NCBI RefSeq assembly: GCF_916618955.1
Contig: NZ_OU745390.1
Coordinates: 992,001 to 1,056,000, forward strand
Direction of reading: 5' to 3'
DNA from: Pseudomonas sp. Marseille-Q3773
Lineage (GTDB): Bacteria > Pseudomonadota > Gammaproteobacteria > Pseudomonadales > Pseudomonadaceae
Length of the DNA stretch: 64,000 nt
Shown one piece after another: positions 42,412 to 50,494 of the stretch. The notes under the pieces were generated by a model. The model did no database searches. It worked only from the letters and a program-made list of their open reading frames with translations, and was not told the DNA's origin. The first letter of the stretch is position 1. Every line of letters begins with the position of its first letter. Both the position numbers and the translations under genes were made by a program.

Positions 42412-43706
42412 GCGCGACCCGGGAAGTGAAACTGAGCGAAGCGGAGGTGCGCCGGCAGGCCGCCGACAAGTCGGTGCGCGACCTGCGCGATCCGCGTCAC
42501 CCTGGCCTGTACCTGCGATTCTGGAGTAACCGGGAGCGCGGCACCTGGCATCTGGTGCGGGGCAAGAAGTGGGTGCCGGTCGCGCGCTGGCCGGAACTGA
42601 GCGTTTCGGCAGTGATTGCCGAGCTGCCGGCGCTGCGGCAGCGGCTGCTGCGCAACCCGGCCACCGCGCCTGTGGTTTCTGGTATGGCTACCGTGGGCCA
42701 GCTGCTCGACTGGTATGTCGACCGGATGGGGCGTGATCGCTCGCTGTCTGCAAAGCGCAAGGCTGCCACCCGCTCCGCCATCGGGCAGCACCTGCGCCCC
42801 TGCCTGGGCGATCTGCCAGTCAAGTACGTCACTGCCGAGCTGATCGACAAGCGCCTGATCTGGCCTGCCCAGGCCAAGCTATCGCTGTCCTATCTGCGGC
42901 AGATGTTCGGCATGCTGCTGACAGCCTTCCGGCAGGCCCTGAAGCTCGAGCTGGTCGACAGCAACCCTTTGGCCGGAGTGCGCTTCAGTGACTTCACCAA
43001 GGCACGAATCGCCCCAAAGGCTGCCCGCCTGCGTGGTGTGCACCTGCCGGAGCTGATGCAGCAACTGACCCAGGCATTCGAGGCAGCCCCGCACGACGCC
43101 ATGCTGGCCCTGATGATGCTGGCCCACGGCACCCGAATCGGCGAAACCCGCATGGCCCGCTGGAGTGAAGTAACCCTGGCTGCTGCCGAGTGGTTCATTC
43201 CTGCTGCTCACACCAAGACGCGCACCGAGCACCGGCTACCGCTGACCAGCCAGGTGAAGGCTCTGCTGGTTCGGTACCGGGCGATCCAGCATGCACGCGG
43301 GTATGAGGGTGTATACCTGTTCCCGAATCGCCGTGGCGCCTGCCTGAGCGAGACCCAGGCCAGCATGGTGTTCACCCGCCTGGGGCGTGGCGAGTGGACC
43401 AGCCACGACCTGCGTAAGGTGTCCCGCACCACCTGGACCGACCTCGGCATCGACGGCCACATTGGCGAGATGCTGCTGAACCACACGCTGGGCAAGATCG
43501 CCAGCACCTACATCCACACACAGGCCATGGAGCAGCGCAAGTTGGCTCTGGAGAAGTGGCATGCGTGGCTTGACCGGATCGGTTTCACCGCCATCCACGG
43601 CCTTAAAGAGGCCTTATTTGAAATCCCGCAGAAATCGCCACAAGCCAATGTCGGCGAGGGCTCGGGCGACCTTAGCGAATTAGTAATTAGCGAGGATTCG
43701 AAATGA
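42408..43706 (+). CDS. Second prophage tyrosine recombinase, internal to the replication operon
   Basis: 432 residues from the ATG at 42,408 (MSATREVKLSEAEVRRQAAD). The catalytic set is complete: Arg in HGTRIGETRMARW, HDLRK (H-x-x-R), His in LLNHTLG, Tyr in STYIHTQA. It is embedded in an operon with ATGA overlaps on both sides and no attachment site in view. It shares many motifs with the satellite protein at 52,970 (RDLRDPRHPGLYLRF against RQLRDPRYPELRFRY). It may act on phage DNA topology, dimers or another site. Confidence 0.85.
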   Translation: MSATREVKLSEAEVRRQAADKSVRDLRDPRHPGLYLRFWSNRERGTWHLVRGKKWVPVARWPELSVSAVIAELPALRQRLLRNPATAPVVSGMATVGQLLDWYVDRMGRDRSLSAKRKAATRSAIGQHLRPCLGDLPVKYVTAELIDKRLIWPAQAKLSLSYLRQMFGMLLTAFRQALKLELVDSNPLAGVRFSDFTKARIAPKAARLRGVHLPELMQQLTQAFEAAPHDAMLALMMLAHGTRIGETRMARWSEVTLAAAEWFIPAAHTKTRTEHRLPLTSQVKALLVRYRAIQHARGYEGVYLFPNRRGACLSETQASMVFTRLGRGEWTSHDLRKVSRTTWTDLGIDGHIGEMLLNHTLGKIASTYIHTQAMEQRKLALEKWHAWLDRIGFTAIHGLKEALFEIPQKSPQANVGEGSGDLSELVISEDSK

Positions 43707-43981
43707 TGAACAACGACCAATTGATCGGCAAAGCCCAGGCCATCTGCAGCTGCCTTTCCTACGACGACAGCACCCCGGATGGCAGCCCCAAGTCGGTTAT
43801 CGCCGAGCTCTGCCATCGTCTCGGGGAGCGCACGGTGCGCATCAAGAAGGAATTGGGCGGCTACACCATGACCACTCTTTATGGTCGCCAGCGTGCGCTT
43901 ACCTGGAAGGAGGAGGTGATGTGGCGCCTGTTCAGTTGGCCACCACGGGGCTTCGAGGTGCTGGGTGAGGTGGCTGATTGA
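43703..43981 (+). CDS. Hypothetical prophage protein
   Basis: 92 residues coupled to the recombinase stop by ATGA. It has SVIAELCHRLGERTVRIKKE. No family recognised; small and possibly DNA-binding. Confidence 0.6.
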   Translation: MMNNDQLIGKAQAICSCLSYDDSTPDGSPKSVIAELCHRLGERTVRIKKELGGYTMTTLYGRQRALTWKEEVMWRLFSWPPRGFEVLGEVAD

Positions 43982-44295
43982 AGAAGAGCCACGGCCCGGC
44001 CTTCAAAAAGGCTGTGATCGAACTGGTTCAGTGCCCTTTGTGCCGTGGGAGAGCGGTCACTCAGGGCGTGTTTCACGAACTGCCATGCGACCACTGCAAT
44101 GCCTCAGGCTGGGTAGTGGCTGCAACTGGCGAGGCCCTGGCCCTGCATGAACTGGTGACCCAGCTGAGCATGAGGCTTCGGGCAGCGCTCCGGCAGATCG
44201 AGCAATTGAAGAACCCTCAGGCATCCGGGCCTGAGGCGACATATCAGGGAAGCAACCGGCGCGGCGCCGGCGGCACCAACTACACCGGTGATTGA
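43978..44295 (+). CDS. Zinc-finger-like prophage protein (DnaJ-type cysteines)
   Basis: 105 residues from a TTG at 43,978 forming a TTGA overlap with the preceding stop. Two Cys pairs (CPLCRGRA and CDHCNASG) resemble the DnaJ zinc ribbon found in several lambdoid antitermination proteins. It directly precedes the candidate late regulator. Confidence 0.62.
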   Translation: MKKSHGPAFKKAVIELVQCPLCRGRAVTQGVFHELPCDHCNASGWVVAATGEALALHELVTQLSMRLRAALRQIEQLKNPQASGPEATYQGSNRRGAGGTNYTGD

Positions 44296-44306
44296 GGGGG
44301 AAGGAC

Positions 44307-44993
44307 ATGATCTACAATAGCGTATCGGGTGCAGTAGTTGCCGCTCTGGCGGCAGGGGAGAAAGGCGCTGCCAAAGGCCAGGCATGGCAGAAGCTATACA
44401 AGTCGGCGGAAGACGAGGGTGGCTGCCTGGCTTCGTTGGGGGGGGATTCAGGTGGCTTTGACAGGGCCCAGGTGGATTACTGGCTAGCTGCGCGCCTCCA
44501 TCACCTGCTCATTCCCCGCCACTGGAGCGCACTCAATGCGAAGTACGCCACCAACAAGGCAAAGCGGCTGCAGGGCATCACGGCCATCGCGCCGCTGATC
44601 GCCAGCCCTGCGCCTCAACTGTTCATCTACAAGGCCGTGACCACTTGGGCCATCCCGAAGCTCAAGGGTGTACGGCGCAAAGGTCCTCGCTCGGTTTCGG
44701 TTGATATCCCGCTGGATGCTCCTGAGTGGCGTCGCGAGAACCTGGTCAACGCTGCCCTGGCAGCTGGCCAGGCTGAACGCAAAAAGGCAGAGGCTCTGGC
44801 TGAGGATCTGATCATTCTTCCGGACAGCTTCTACGACATGAACACCTGGGATCTGGATGCCACATCAGAGCCTACTCGTTACCGCTGGCGTTCCGGGATC
44901 AATGAGAAGCTGGACGGCATGATCAACGACTCCTTGAGAGAGGTTCGGGCGATTCTTGAGGCGGAAGGCCTGCTGATCAAAGACGCTGCATAA
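44307..44993 (+). CDS. Candidate late-gene regulator (antitermination-like by position)
   Basis: 228 residues from the ATG at 44,307, with GGGGGAAGGA upstream. The sequence (VDYWLAARLHHLLIPRHWSA, LNAKYATNKAKRL) has a basic helical region. It is the last gene before a leader with a strong terminator and then lysis and head genes, the place of Q in lambdoid phages. I see no clear Q family motif, so the role is inferred from position. Confidence 0.5.
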   Translation: MIYNSVSGAVVAALAAGEKGAAKGQAWQKLYKSAEDEGGCLASLGGDSGGFDRAQVDYWLAARLHHLLIPRHWSALNAKYATNKAKRLQGITAIAPLIASPAPQLFIYKAVTTWAIPKLKGVRRKGPRSVSVDIPLDAPEWRRENLVNAALAAGQAERKKAEALAEDLIILPDSFYDMNTWDLDATSEPTRYRWRSGINEKLDGMINDSLREVRAILEAEGLLIKDAA

Positions 44994-45000
44994 TTACCTG

Positions 45001-45006
45001 TTGACA
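45001..45006 (+). promoter_or_regulatory. Possible late promoter -35 element
   Basis: TTGACA lies 8 bp after the late-regulator gene, followed by GAGAGAGTGAGAG. No canonical -10 sits at 16-18 bp, which would fit a promoter needing an activator or a Q-like factor. Weak evidence. Confidence 0.3.
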
Positions 45007-45071
45007 TCAGTGAGAGAGTGAGAGAAATTAACCCTATCCTGTCATTCCTGCGCACGTTGAGGACTGGCTTC

Positions 45072-45101
45072 AAAAAGCCCGACAATCTAGTCGGGCTTTT
45101 T
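45072..45101 (+). terminator. Strong intrinsic terminator in the late leader
   Basis: AAAAAGCCCGAC, loop AATCTA, GTCGGGCTTTTT. The 7-bp GC stem is flanked by A5 and T5, so it works in both directions. Position matches tR' of lambda, between Q and the lysis genes. Confidence 0.88.
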
Positions 45102-45184
45102 CGTTTCAGCTGGCACATTGATATTGCGCTTTTAGCCCCCTTTTAGGACACTCCAGCCCCCCCCCCCTGAATGGAGTCTCCCTC

Positions 45185-45457
45185 GTGGCAAAAAAACAGA
45201 TCTCAATCGCGGCATTTGAGCAAAAGGTCTTCGAACTGGAAGAGATGCGTGTAGTCGTGCGGGGAAATCCAAACGACCTCGTGGACGACTACGATTACGA
45301 CCGCGCTACAAGCGCCAGGACAAGCATCACCAAGTGGCTCGACAATCGCATCAAGCCGTGCGTAGGTGATCACGAAGTAGTCGTGGTAGCCGGCGAGGGT
45401 ACTATCCCGAATGGGCGCACCCACGTAATCAATCTGCGTAAGAGCTACGTCGACTGA
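45185..45457 (+). CDS. Hypothetical prophage protein
   Basis: 90 residues from a GTG at 45,185 with GGAGT upstream. Acidic and probably alpha-beta (VVVRGNPNDLVDDYDYDRAT). A dedicated terminator follows, so it forms a single-gene unit, perhaps a moron. No family recognised. Confidence 0.58.
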   Translation: MAKKQISIAAFEQKVFELEEMRVVVRGNPNDLVDDYDYDRATSARTSITKWLDNRIKPCVGDHEVVVVAGEGTIPNGRTHVINLRKSYVD

Positions 45458-45476
45458 TTCGTCCAAAACGCTAGAG

Positions 45477-45501
45477 GCCCGGCTTAGACGCCGGGCTTTT
45501 T
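45477..45501 (+). terminator. Intrinsic terminator
   Basis: GCCCGGC, loop TTAGAC, GCCGGGC, then TTTTT. It ends the transcript of the GTG-start gene before it. Confidence 0.88.
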
Positions 45502-45551
45502 GTTACCAACCCCGTATGGCAATCTGGCATCTCTTAGATACGGAGCGGTCC

Positions 45552-46022
45552 ATGACAAGATTCAATCAGCTTCTTGAAGCCTACGACAGTGCACACTCTG
45601 ATCGTGAGGCTTACTGGGACAGGGTACGACAGGCAATCCATGTATTCGCAGAAGAGTTTCGGGAGTATCTGGGAATTGAGGCTGACCAGCGGATTGCACT
45701 AAGGGGTAAAGGGTCGATTAAGGTCCTCAGCATCGGTGGGTTTAATAGTCAGAACGGGTTCGAACAGCAAGCATTCGACGAGATGCCACGGAACGGGGAC
45801 TCGGTACATTTCGCTGTAAGGATCGCCTTTGGTAACGACCCTGCCGGGGAAACGCCAGTCCAAGCCGTTTATGCCCTAGCTATCAAGCAAGGCGACCAGC
45901 CTGACGTTTTCGAAGTTTCCTTGATAAGCGACTTTGAGGTATTTGAAACCAAAGGTCCTTCCTTCCAGGCTCTGTGCGAATATCTGTGGCAAAACACGCT
46001 CCAGAGGCTGATAACGAGGTAA
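45552..46022 (+). CDS. Hypothetical prophage protein
   Basis: 156 residues from the ATG at 45,552 (GGAG six bases upstream); 12 more residues are possible from 45,516. It contains AIHVFAEEFREYLGIEADQR and VYALAIKQGDQPDVFEVSL. Like the previous gene it is flanked by terminators on its left, suggesting an accessory unit. Function unknown. Confidence 0.55.
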   Translation: MTRFNQLLEAYDSAHSDREAYWDRVRQAIHVFAEEFREYLGIEADQRIALRGKGSIKVLSIGGFNSQNGFEQQAFDEMPRNGDSVHFAVRIAFGNDPAGETPVQAVYALAIKQGDQPDVFEVSLISDFEVFETKGPSFQALCEYLWQNTLQRLITR

Positions 46023-46067
46023 ATAATCACAACCCGCCATCTGGCGGGTTTTTCTTGGAGTATGCAA

Positions 46068-46439
46068 ATGGACCCGACCGACCTCGGCCCAGGCACAGCC
46101 ACCTGGCTGGGCGGAACGGGCACTGTCTTGCTGGGCGGCTTCCTGTGGCTGCGCAAGTTCCTCTCGAAGGATGCCGCAGACCGAGCCATGGACAACGCAG
46201 ATATCGGCACCGTCCGGCGCTTGAATGAACTGCTCGATTCCGAACGCGAAGCCCGCAAGTTGGCAGAGGCCCGTGCCGATCAGTTCGCTAAGGAGCGCAA
46301 CGATCTCGCGATCTCGGTTGGCCGGCTGGAAGGCAACATTCTGGCCTTGACCAGGCAGGTCGAGCAGCTGACCGATAAGGTCACCACCCAGAGCGAGGAA
46401 ATCTCTCGACTCCGTGCTCAGCTTGGAGGTGCCAATTGA
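46068..46439 (+). CDS. Holin-like membrane protein with coiled coil
   Basis: 123 residues. One transmembrane helix (TATWLGGTGTVLLGGFLWLR) is followed by a long charged helix with heptad spacing (ALTRQVEQLTDKVTTQSEEI). It lies just before the packaging genes, where lysis genes of Pseudomonas lambdoid phages often lie. It may be a holin or a spanin-like component. Confidence 0.55.
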   Translation: MDPTDLGPGTATWLGGTGTVLLGGFLWLRKFLSKDAADRAMDNADIGTVRRLNELLDSEREARKLAEARADQFAKERNDLAISVGRLEGNILALTRQVEQLTDKVTTQSEEISRLRAQLGGAN

Positions 46440-46756
46440 TGGACAAATGCGCGTTGGAATACATCGCACGCCGCTGGTGGCGTCGAGCTGAGGTCTGGGT
46501 GATCGCCGCTCTGCTCATGGCAGGCGGGGCAGTACTGGGTTGGCAGTCAGCTTATTGGGCAATGGCCAGCACCCAGGCCCATCAGATTGACGAGATCCGG
46601 AAGGCCTACGACGCAGCCATGACTGAGCGCGACAAGCGCTTGGATGAGCTGACCAGCAAAGCCGAGAGCGCCGCTACCAAGGCGTCGAAGGCAGCAACCA
46701 CTGCAACTCAGGCAGCAGACAAGGCTGACGAAGCGCTGAACCGAGTGACGCAGTAA
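46439..46756 (+). CDS. Membrane protein, possible lysis accessory
   Basis: 105 residues from the ATG at 46,439 (TGATG with the previous stop). A basic N-terminus (ARRWWRRAEVW) leads to one helix (VIAALLMAGGAVLGWQSAYW) and an Ala/Thr-rich coiled coil (KASKAATTATQAADKADEAL). It overlaps HNH by TAATG. A Rz-like role is possible. Confidence 0.55.
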   Translation: MDKCALEYIARRWWRRAEVWVIAALLMAGGAVLGWQSAYWAMASTQAHQIDEIRKAYDAAMTERDKRLDELTSKAESAATKASKAATTATQAADKADEALNRVTQ

Positions 46757-47094
46757 TGGCCAGGCTCAAGACGCTCGGCTCTCGCATAAAGGAAGGCCCC
46801 AGTTTGCGAGTCAAGGTGGTCACGCCTGGTAGCTGGCGGAGCAGCATGACCAGCTCCCAACGCGGCTATGGCTACAAGTGGCAGCAAGCCCGAGAGCGGT
46901 ACCTGCGCGACAACCCGCTGTGCGTCTACTGCGAGCGGAACGGCCGCACAACTGCCGCCAGGGTGGTTGACCACATCATTGCTCACCGTGGGGATATGAC
47001 CCTCTTCTGGGATCAGACCAACTGGCAGAGCCTCTGCAAGCTTTGCCACGACTCCGTCAAGCAGGCCGAGGAGGCGGCGGGGCTGGGTGGCTGA
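46756..47094 (+). CDS. HNH endonuclease of the packaging module
   Basis: 112 residues. CVYCERNGRTTAARVVDHII, followed by WQSLCKLCHDSVK, is the HNH core with its zinc cysteines. In HK97-type phages the HNH protein next to terS is needed together with terminase for cutting cos with 3' overhangs. It lies just upstream of the likely cos. Confidence 0.9.
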   Translation: MARLKTLGSRIKEGPSLRVKVVTPGSWRSSMTSSQRGYGYKWQQARERYLRDNPLCVYCERNGRTTAARVVDHIIAHRGDMTLFWDQTNWQSLCKLCHDSVKQAEEAAGLGG

Positions 47095-47168
47095 GGCGTC
47101 AGCGGATCGTCGAGACCCGCGCACGGCGACGTAGAGGCACGCCAGTGACGTGCCGCGAAAGGGGTAGG

Positions 47169-47218
47169 GGGTCAAAAGCTTGGAATTCTCATCTAGCTAG
47201 ACCGCCACCGACCCCACG
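47169..47218 (+). other. Likely cos site of the prophage (segment duplicated in the satellite)
   Basis: The 50-base stretch from GGGTCAAAAGCTTGG to CCGACCCCACG lies between HNH and TerS, where cos is found in HK97-like phages. The same stretch occurs at 56,046-56,095 in the satellite with 38 of 50 bases equal and no gaps. Conservation outside any gene suggests recognition by terminase. Confidence 0.62.
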
Positions 47219-47252
47219 TAGACATTTTTCTCCCCCCTAAAGGTTTTTGTTA

Positions 47253-47753
47253 ATGGTGTTAACAGACAAACAGCGACAGTTTGTTGACGCTAAGGCCCGG
47301 GGTGCGTCCAACAAAGAAGCTGCGGAAGCCGCGGGCAGCAAGCCCTCAACGGCTGCTGCAGCTGGTTCGCGCTGGGCCAATGATCCGAAGATCGCAGCGG
47401 CGATTCTGGCTCGCAGAGCAGAGCTCAGTGTTAACCCTGAGCCGAAAAAACGCCGCCGCACTGTGAAGGCCGATGAAGCCAATGTAGACCCCGTCGAGAT
47501 CAACGAGGCCGACGGCGAGTTCCTTAGTTGCCTGCCTTCTACTGATGATCCACTGGTGTGGCTGCTCGCGCTGATGAACGAGCCCCGGGCGAAAGTCTTC
47601 GACCGGAGCAACGCCGCGCAGACCGCCGTGCCATATATCCACGGGAAGAAGGCTGAGGCGGGCAAGAAAGAGCAGAAGGCGGAGGCTGCGAAAGAGGCCG
47701 GCAAGGGCAAGTACTCCCGAGGCAAGCCGCCCCTCACTGTCGTAAAGGGGTGA
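47253..47753 (+). CDS. terS: Terminase small subunit
   Basis: 166 residues from the ATG at 47,253. The N-terminal DNA-binding domain (LTDKQRQFVDAKARGASNKE) is typical of TerS; the C-terminus is basic and Lys-rich (KKAEAGKKEQKAEAAKEAGK). It recognises cos and recruits TerL. The start overlaps a GGTGTTAAC sequence (47,255-47,263), the reverse complement of the GTTAACACC repeats found near the satellite cos copy. Confidence 0.85.
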   Translation: MVLTDKQRQFVDAKARGASNKEAAEAAGSKPSTAAAAGSRWANDPKIAAAILARRAELSVNPEPKKRRRTVKADEANVDPVEINEADGEFLSCLPSTDDPLVWLLALMNEPRAKVFDRSNAAQTAVPYIHGKKAEAGKKEQKAEAAKEAGKGKYSRGKPPLTVVKG

Positions 47754-47756
47754 CGC

Positions 47757-48032
47757 ATGCTTTGGACCACGGCCTGCCCTGACTGGTGGCGGCGCCTGGC
47801 TGCCAGCGAATCCATCATCCCTGAACCGCTCTTTCCCCAGGAAGCAGAAGAGAGCTTGGAGGTATTCAAGGGGCTTCGCATTGTCGATGCCCCGGGCAGC
47901 CCGACTATTGAAAGCGCTTGCGCCCCCTGGGTGCTGGCTTTCGCAGGGGCTGTGTTCGGCAGTTACAACAGCGAGACCGGTGAACGGCTGATTCGGGAGT
48001 TCATGCTCTGCATCCCGAAAAAGAATTCATAG
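47757..48032 (+). pseudogene. terL: Terminase large subunit, 5' fragment interrupted by the satellite
   Basis: 91 codons ending FMLCIPKKNS then a TAG supplied by the inserted element. The full protein requires joining 48,025 to 60,975: 269 + 1411 bases make exactly 560 codons in one frame. The joint falls in the Walker A motif (PKKNSKST, residues 87-94). In the integrated state the helper has no intact packaging ATPase. Confidence 0.95.
48011..48025 (+). repeat. attL core of the satellite
   Basis: CATCCCGAAAAAGAA, identical to 60,960-60,974. It covers TerL codons for Cys85 (last base) through Asn90. Confidence 0.92.
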
Positions 48033-48161
48033 ATTGATTCTACGGCGTTCAGAGCAGTTCTAAGCGGTCAAGAGAACTCCCTTAACTACTTGAATCTACG
48101 GGAATATTCGCAATATCTAAGTTTTCCGAGGTTCCAGATGGTTCGCCTAAAGCGCTGAAAA

Positions 48162-48224
48162 TTTGGGGGTACATTTGGGGGTATCTCTTCGGGACCTCAC
48201 AGTATGTAAGTCGTGTACCCCCAA
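48162..48224. promoter_or_regulatory. Arm-type integrase sites at the left end of the satellite
   Basis: TTTGGGGGTA at 48,162-48,171 and 48,174-48,183, and TACCCCCAA on the other strand at 48,216-48,224. Similar GGGGGTA sequences lie near the right end. The rest of 48,033-48,262 holds the integrase promoter; no other gene is seen. Confidence 0.55.
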
Positions 48225-48262
48225 TACAGCACCCTTACCATACGAAACAGAGCGTTACAGCT

Positions 48263-49450
48263 ATGAACCTTACAGACGTCAAGCTTCGGCACGTCAAGGC
48301 TGACGGCACCCGCCGTAAGCTTTCAGATGGGCGAGGACTGTACTTACTTGTTACGCCTACCGGCGGGCGCTACTGGCGGTGGAAGTATCGGTTCGGTGGA
48401 CGAGAGAAGCTGATGGCGCTTGGGGTCTATCCTGAGGTGTCCCTGGCGGCCGCTCGTAATCTCCATCGCGATGCTCGCTTGGTTCTGGCGAACGGTATCG
48501 ATCCGGTCGCTGCCAAGCGTAAGACAAAAGAGAGTTTGCCGTCGTTTGTGACTTTCAAGCAGGCCGCGCAGCTTTGGCATGATCACTGGGCACCTCAGAA
48601 GAAGGCCGCTTTCGCCAAAATTGTCTGGGGTCGCTTGGAAAACGACGTGTTCCCGGAGATCGGCCGGCAACCGGTTAAGGACATCCCGCCTTCAACGTTT
48701 CGAGACATGCTAAAGCGCATTGAAGACAGAGCGCCGACCGTATCGCGGAAAATCTTCGGGTACTGCGGTCAAATCATGCGGTACGCCGTGGCTCATGACC
48801 TGGCCGACCGCAACACGGTTTCTGAACTCCAGGGCAGTGACTTCCTGCGTGAGCATAGAACTCGGAATCATGCGAGAGTGGATGAAAAGGGCCTCCCTGC
48901 GCTGCTTTATGCGATAGATCATTACCCGAGCGAGGTGACTAGGTTGGCTATGCGTATGCTCGCCCTGACATTCGTCCGGGTTGGCGAAATGCTTGGGGCT
49001 ACCTGGTCTGAGTTTGATCTGGATAGTGCTCGATGGGTGATTCCTTCTGAACGTATGAAAATGGGGTCATCCCATATAGTCCCTCTTTCTACTCAAGCAA
49101 TCGAAGTTATCAAGCGCCTAAAGCAACTAACTTACGGGGGAGAGTATCTATTCCCCGGCAGAGCAGGGCACAAGACTACTATGAGTCGAGCTGCCATCTT
49201 GATGGCTCTGAAAAGTATGGGATACCGAAATTCAATGACCTCGCACGGTTTTCGTGGGGTGGCTTCGACTATCTTGCATGAACAGGGATATGATCATGAA
49301 CACATAGAGACCCAGCTTGCCCATCTATCAAGAGGTAAAGTGAGTTCTGCATATAATCATGCGCTTTACATCAAGCCTCGCATCGCAATGATGCAAAACT
49401 GGGCCGATTACTTAGATTCAAGGCGGGAAAGCTACAAACCTCCAGCCTGA
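48263..49450 (+). CDS. int: Satellite integrase (P4-type tyrosine recombinase)
   Basis: 395 residues. The N-terminus (LTDVKLRHVKADGTRRKLSD, GRGLYLLVTPTGGRYWRWKY) is the DUF4102 arm-binding domain of P4-type integrases. The catalytic residues are Arg in LTFVRVGEMLG, HGFRG (H-x-x-R), His in QLAHLSRG and Tyr in VSSAYNHAL. It should catalyse integration at the Walker A codons of terL. A terminator follows at 49,468. Confidence 0.93.
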   Translation: MNLTDVKLRHVKADGTRRKLSDGRGLYLLVTPTGGRYWRWKYRFGGREKLMALGVYPEVSLAAARNLHRDARLVLANGIDPVAAKRKTKESLPSFVTFKQAAQLWHDHWAPQKKAAFAKIVWGRLENDVFPEIGRQPVKDIPPSTFRDMLKRIEDRAPTVSRKIFGYCGQIMRYAVAHDLADRNTVSELQGSDFLREHRTRNHARVDEKGLPALLYAIDHYPSEVTRLAMRMLALTFVRVGEMLGATWSEFDLDSARWVIPSERMKMGSSHIVPLSTQAIEVIKRLKQLTYGGEYLFPGRAGHKTTMSRAAILMALKSMGYRNSMTSHGFRGVASTILHEQGYDHEHIETQLAHLSRGKVSSAYNHALYIKPRIAMMQNWADYLDSRRESYKPPA

Positions 49451-49467
49451 GTTGAGTTTTCCCTTTC

Positions 49468-49489
49468 AAGCCCTGTTCAAACAGGGCTT
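49468..49489 (+). terminator. Terminator after the satellite integrase
   Basis: AAGCCCTGT, loop TCAA, ACAGGGCTT, then TTTTAT. Stem of 9 bp. Confidence 0.85.
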
Positions 49490-49506
49490 TTTATTTGGAG
49501 AGAAGA

Positions 49507-49695
49507 ATGGTTGTTCTACTGAAGTTAGATCAAGTCAAAAGCCGCACCGGCTTGAGCAAGACCGCTATATACACTGATATTTCGTTCCCTCAGCCCGTGA
49601 AGATTGGCCTTCGCTCTGTGGCGTGGGTGGAGGCCGAGGTTGAAGCGTGGATTGCCGGGCGGATGGCTGAGCGAGACTCAGGACGATGCGCGTAG
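49507..49695 (+). CDS. AlpA-family DNA-binding regulator
   Basis: 62 residues from the ATG at 49,507, with GGAGAG upstream. LDQVKSRTGLSKTAIYTDIS, then FPQPVKIGLRSVAWVEAEVE, is the AlpA winged-helix pattern. AlpA proteins control excision and satellite transcription in PICIs. It precedes the box array at 49,709. Confidence 0.88.
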   Translation: MVVLLKLDQVKSRTGLSKTAIYTDISFPQPVKIGLRSVAWVEAEVEAWIAGRMAERDSGRCA

Positions 49696-49708
49696 GGCTC
49701 GAGGCCCC

Positions 49709-49781
49709 CAGTCGTGCCCTTTTTCTTCAGTGGTGCCCATGTATAAGGTTGGGCACCACTGAGGGCACAAGGGCATGACTG
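49709..49781. repeat. Four-box array A, inverted copy of array B
   Basis: CAGTCGTGCCC (49,709), CAGTGGTGCCC (49,728), then on the other strand GGGCACCACTG (49,751) and GGGCATGACTG (49,771). Offsets 0, 19, 42 and 62 are exactly those of array B at 52,278-52,350 read on the opposite strand. Possible origin or regulator site. Confidence 0.75.
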
Positions 49782-50228
49782 GTGAATCTTCCTGTTGCCA
49801 TTAGCTCTCGTAGCGGCTATCGTTCTCACGTCGTTGCAAAATCAGCGACCGGGTTTGGCGACCCGAGCACATACAGGCGCACAGGCGCCCACTCTAAGAT
49901 TGCAGGCGCTTTTTTTGTGCCCGCACATCCTGTTTATGGTGGCTGTGCGTGGGAGACCTTCGGGTCTGCCGGGGTCCTGTATGCCCGGTTCGCCAACCCG
50001 CGCACAGCTGCCACCCTAAATCGTTTGGCGACGGTTCGTGGCAGCTCCTCACATACAGGAGCTCGGCCCATGCACGCCCTTATTCCGTCTAAAATTCGAG
50101 CCTTCGCGCATCGCAAGCTCGCTCTCTGCGCTCTCCGCGCAAAGTCTTCTCTTTCCGTCCGCTTGAAGCGCTACAACCATCACATAGACCAGGCTCGCGC
50201 CCTTGGAGCCCAAGGGGGTGAGCAATGA
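49782..50228 (+). CDS. Ash/Icd-like satellite protein
   Basis: 148 residues from a GTG at 49,782; the start is uncertain. VAKSATGFGDPS, ETFGSAGVLYARFANPRTAA and RLATVRGSSSHTGARPMHAL follow the pattern of Ash/Icd-like proteins of P4-type satellites, where this region both encodes a small protein and lies over the immunity RNA. The composition (Arg, Ala, Ser-rich) shows that RNA structure may shape the codons. Role in cell-division inhibition or helper control is known only for some relatives. Confidence 0.6.
   Translation: MNLPVAISSRSGYRSHVVAKSATGFGDPSTYRRTGAHSKIAGAFFVPAHPVYGGCAWETFGSAGVLYARFANPRTAATLNRLATVRGSSSHTGARPMHALIPSKIRAFAHRKLALCALRAKSSLSVRLKRYNHHIDQARALGAQGGEQ
49938..50015 (+). ncRNA. 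Candidate P4 CI-like immunity RNA
   Basis: GGTGGCTGTGCG (49,938) can pair with CGCACAG (50,001) and CCACC (50,011). Inside, AGACC-TTCG-GGTCT forms a UUCG tetraloop hairpin (49,954-49,967). CCTGTATG (49,976-49,983) is exposed and is complementary to CATACAGG at 49,870-49,877 and 50,052-50,059. In P4 a structured RNA from this place silences transcription by pairing with two flanking copies in the leader. Prediction only. Confidence 0.45.
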
Positions 50229-50494
50229 TCGTTGGTCCTAAGCAAACCCTGCTGGAACCGGCCGTTCTCGCCGATTTCGAATGCCATCATCAGAACCAGG
50301 CTAGAGAGGCGTTTAAAAAGCTCGAAATTATCCTTACAGCAATGATTATCCCGGCTCTTGGGCAGCAGCATCCGATCTCGAAAGACCTTTACGCGCAGCT
50401 CGATAACGTCAAACTCGGCTCGCAGAACTTTTGCTGGCGGCACCGGTATATCGGCTATAGCTACAACGCGAATGAGATCGGGGGTGCGCAATGA
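50228..50494 (+). CDS. Small hypothetical satellite protein
   Basis: 88 residues from the ATG at 50,228 (MIVGPKQTLLEPAVLADFEC), which follows GGGGTGAGC. LEIILTAMIIPALGQQHPIS is a hydrophobic helix. The stop overlaps the next start (ATGA). No family recognised. Confidence 0.6.
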   Translation: MVGPKQTLLEPAVLADFECHHQNQAREAFKKLEIILTAMIIPALGQQHPISKDLYAQLDNVKLGSQNFCWRHRYIGYSYNANEIGGAQ

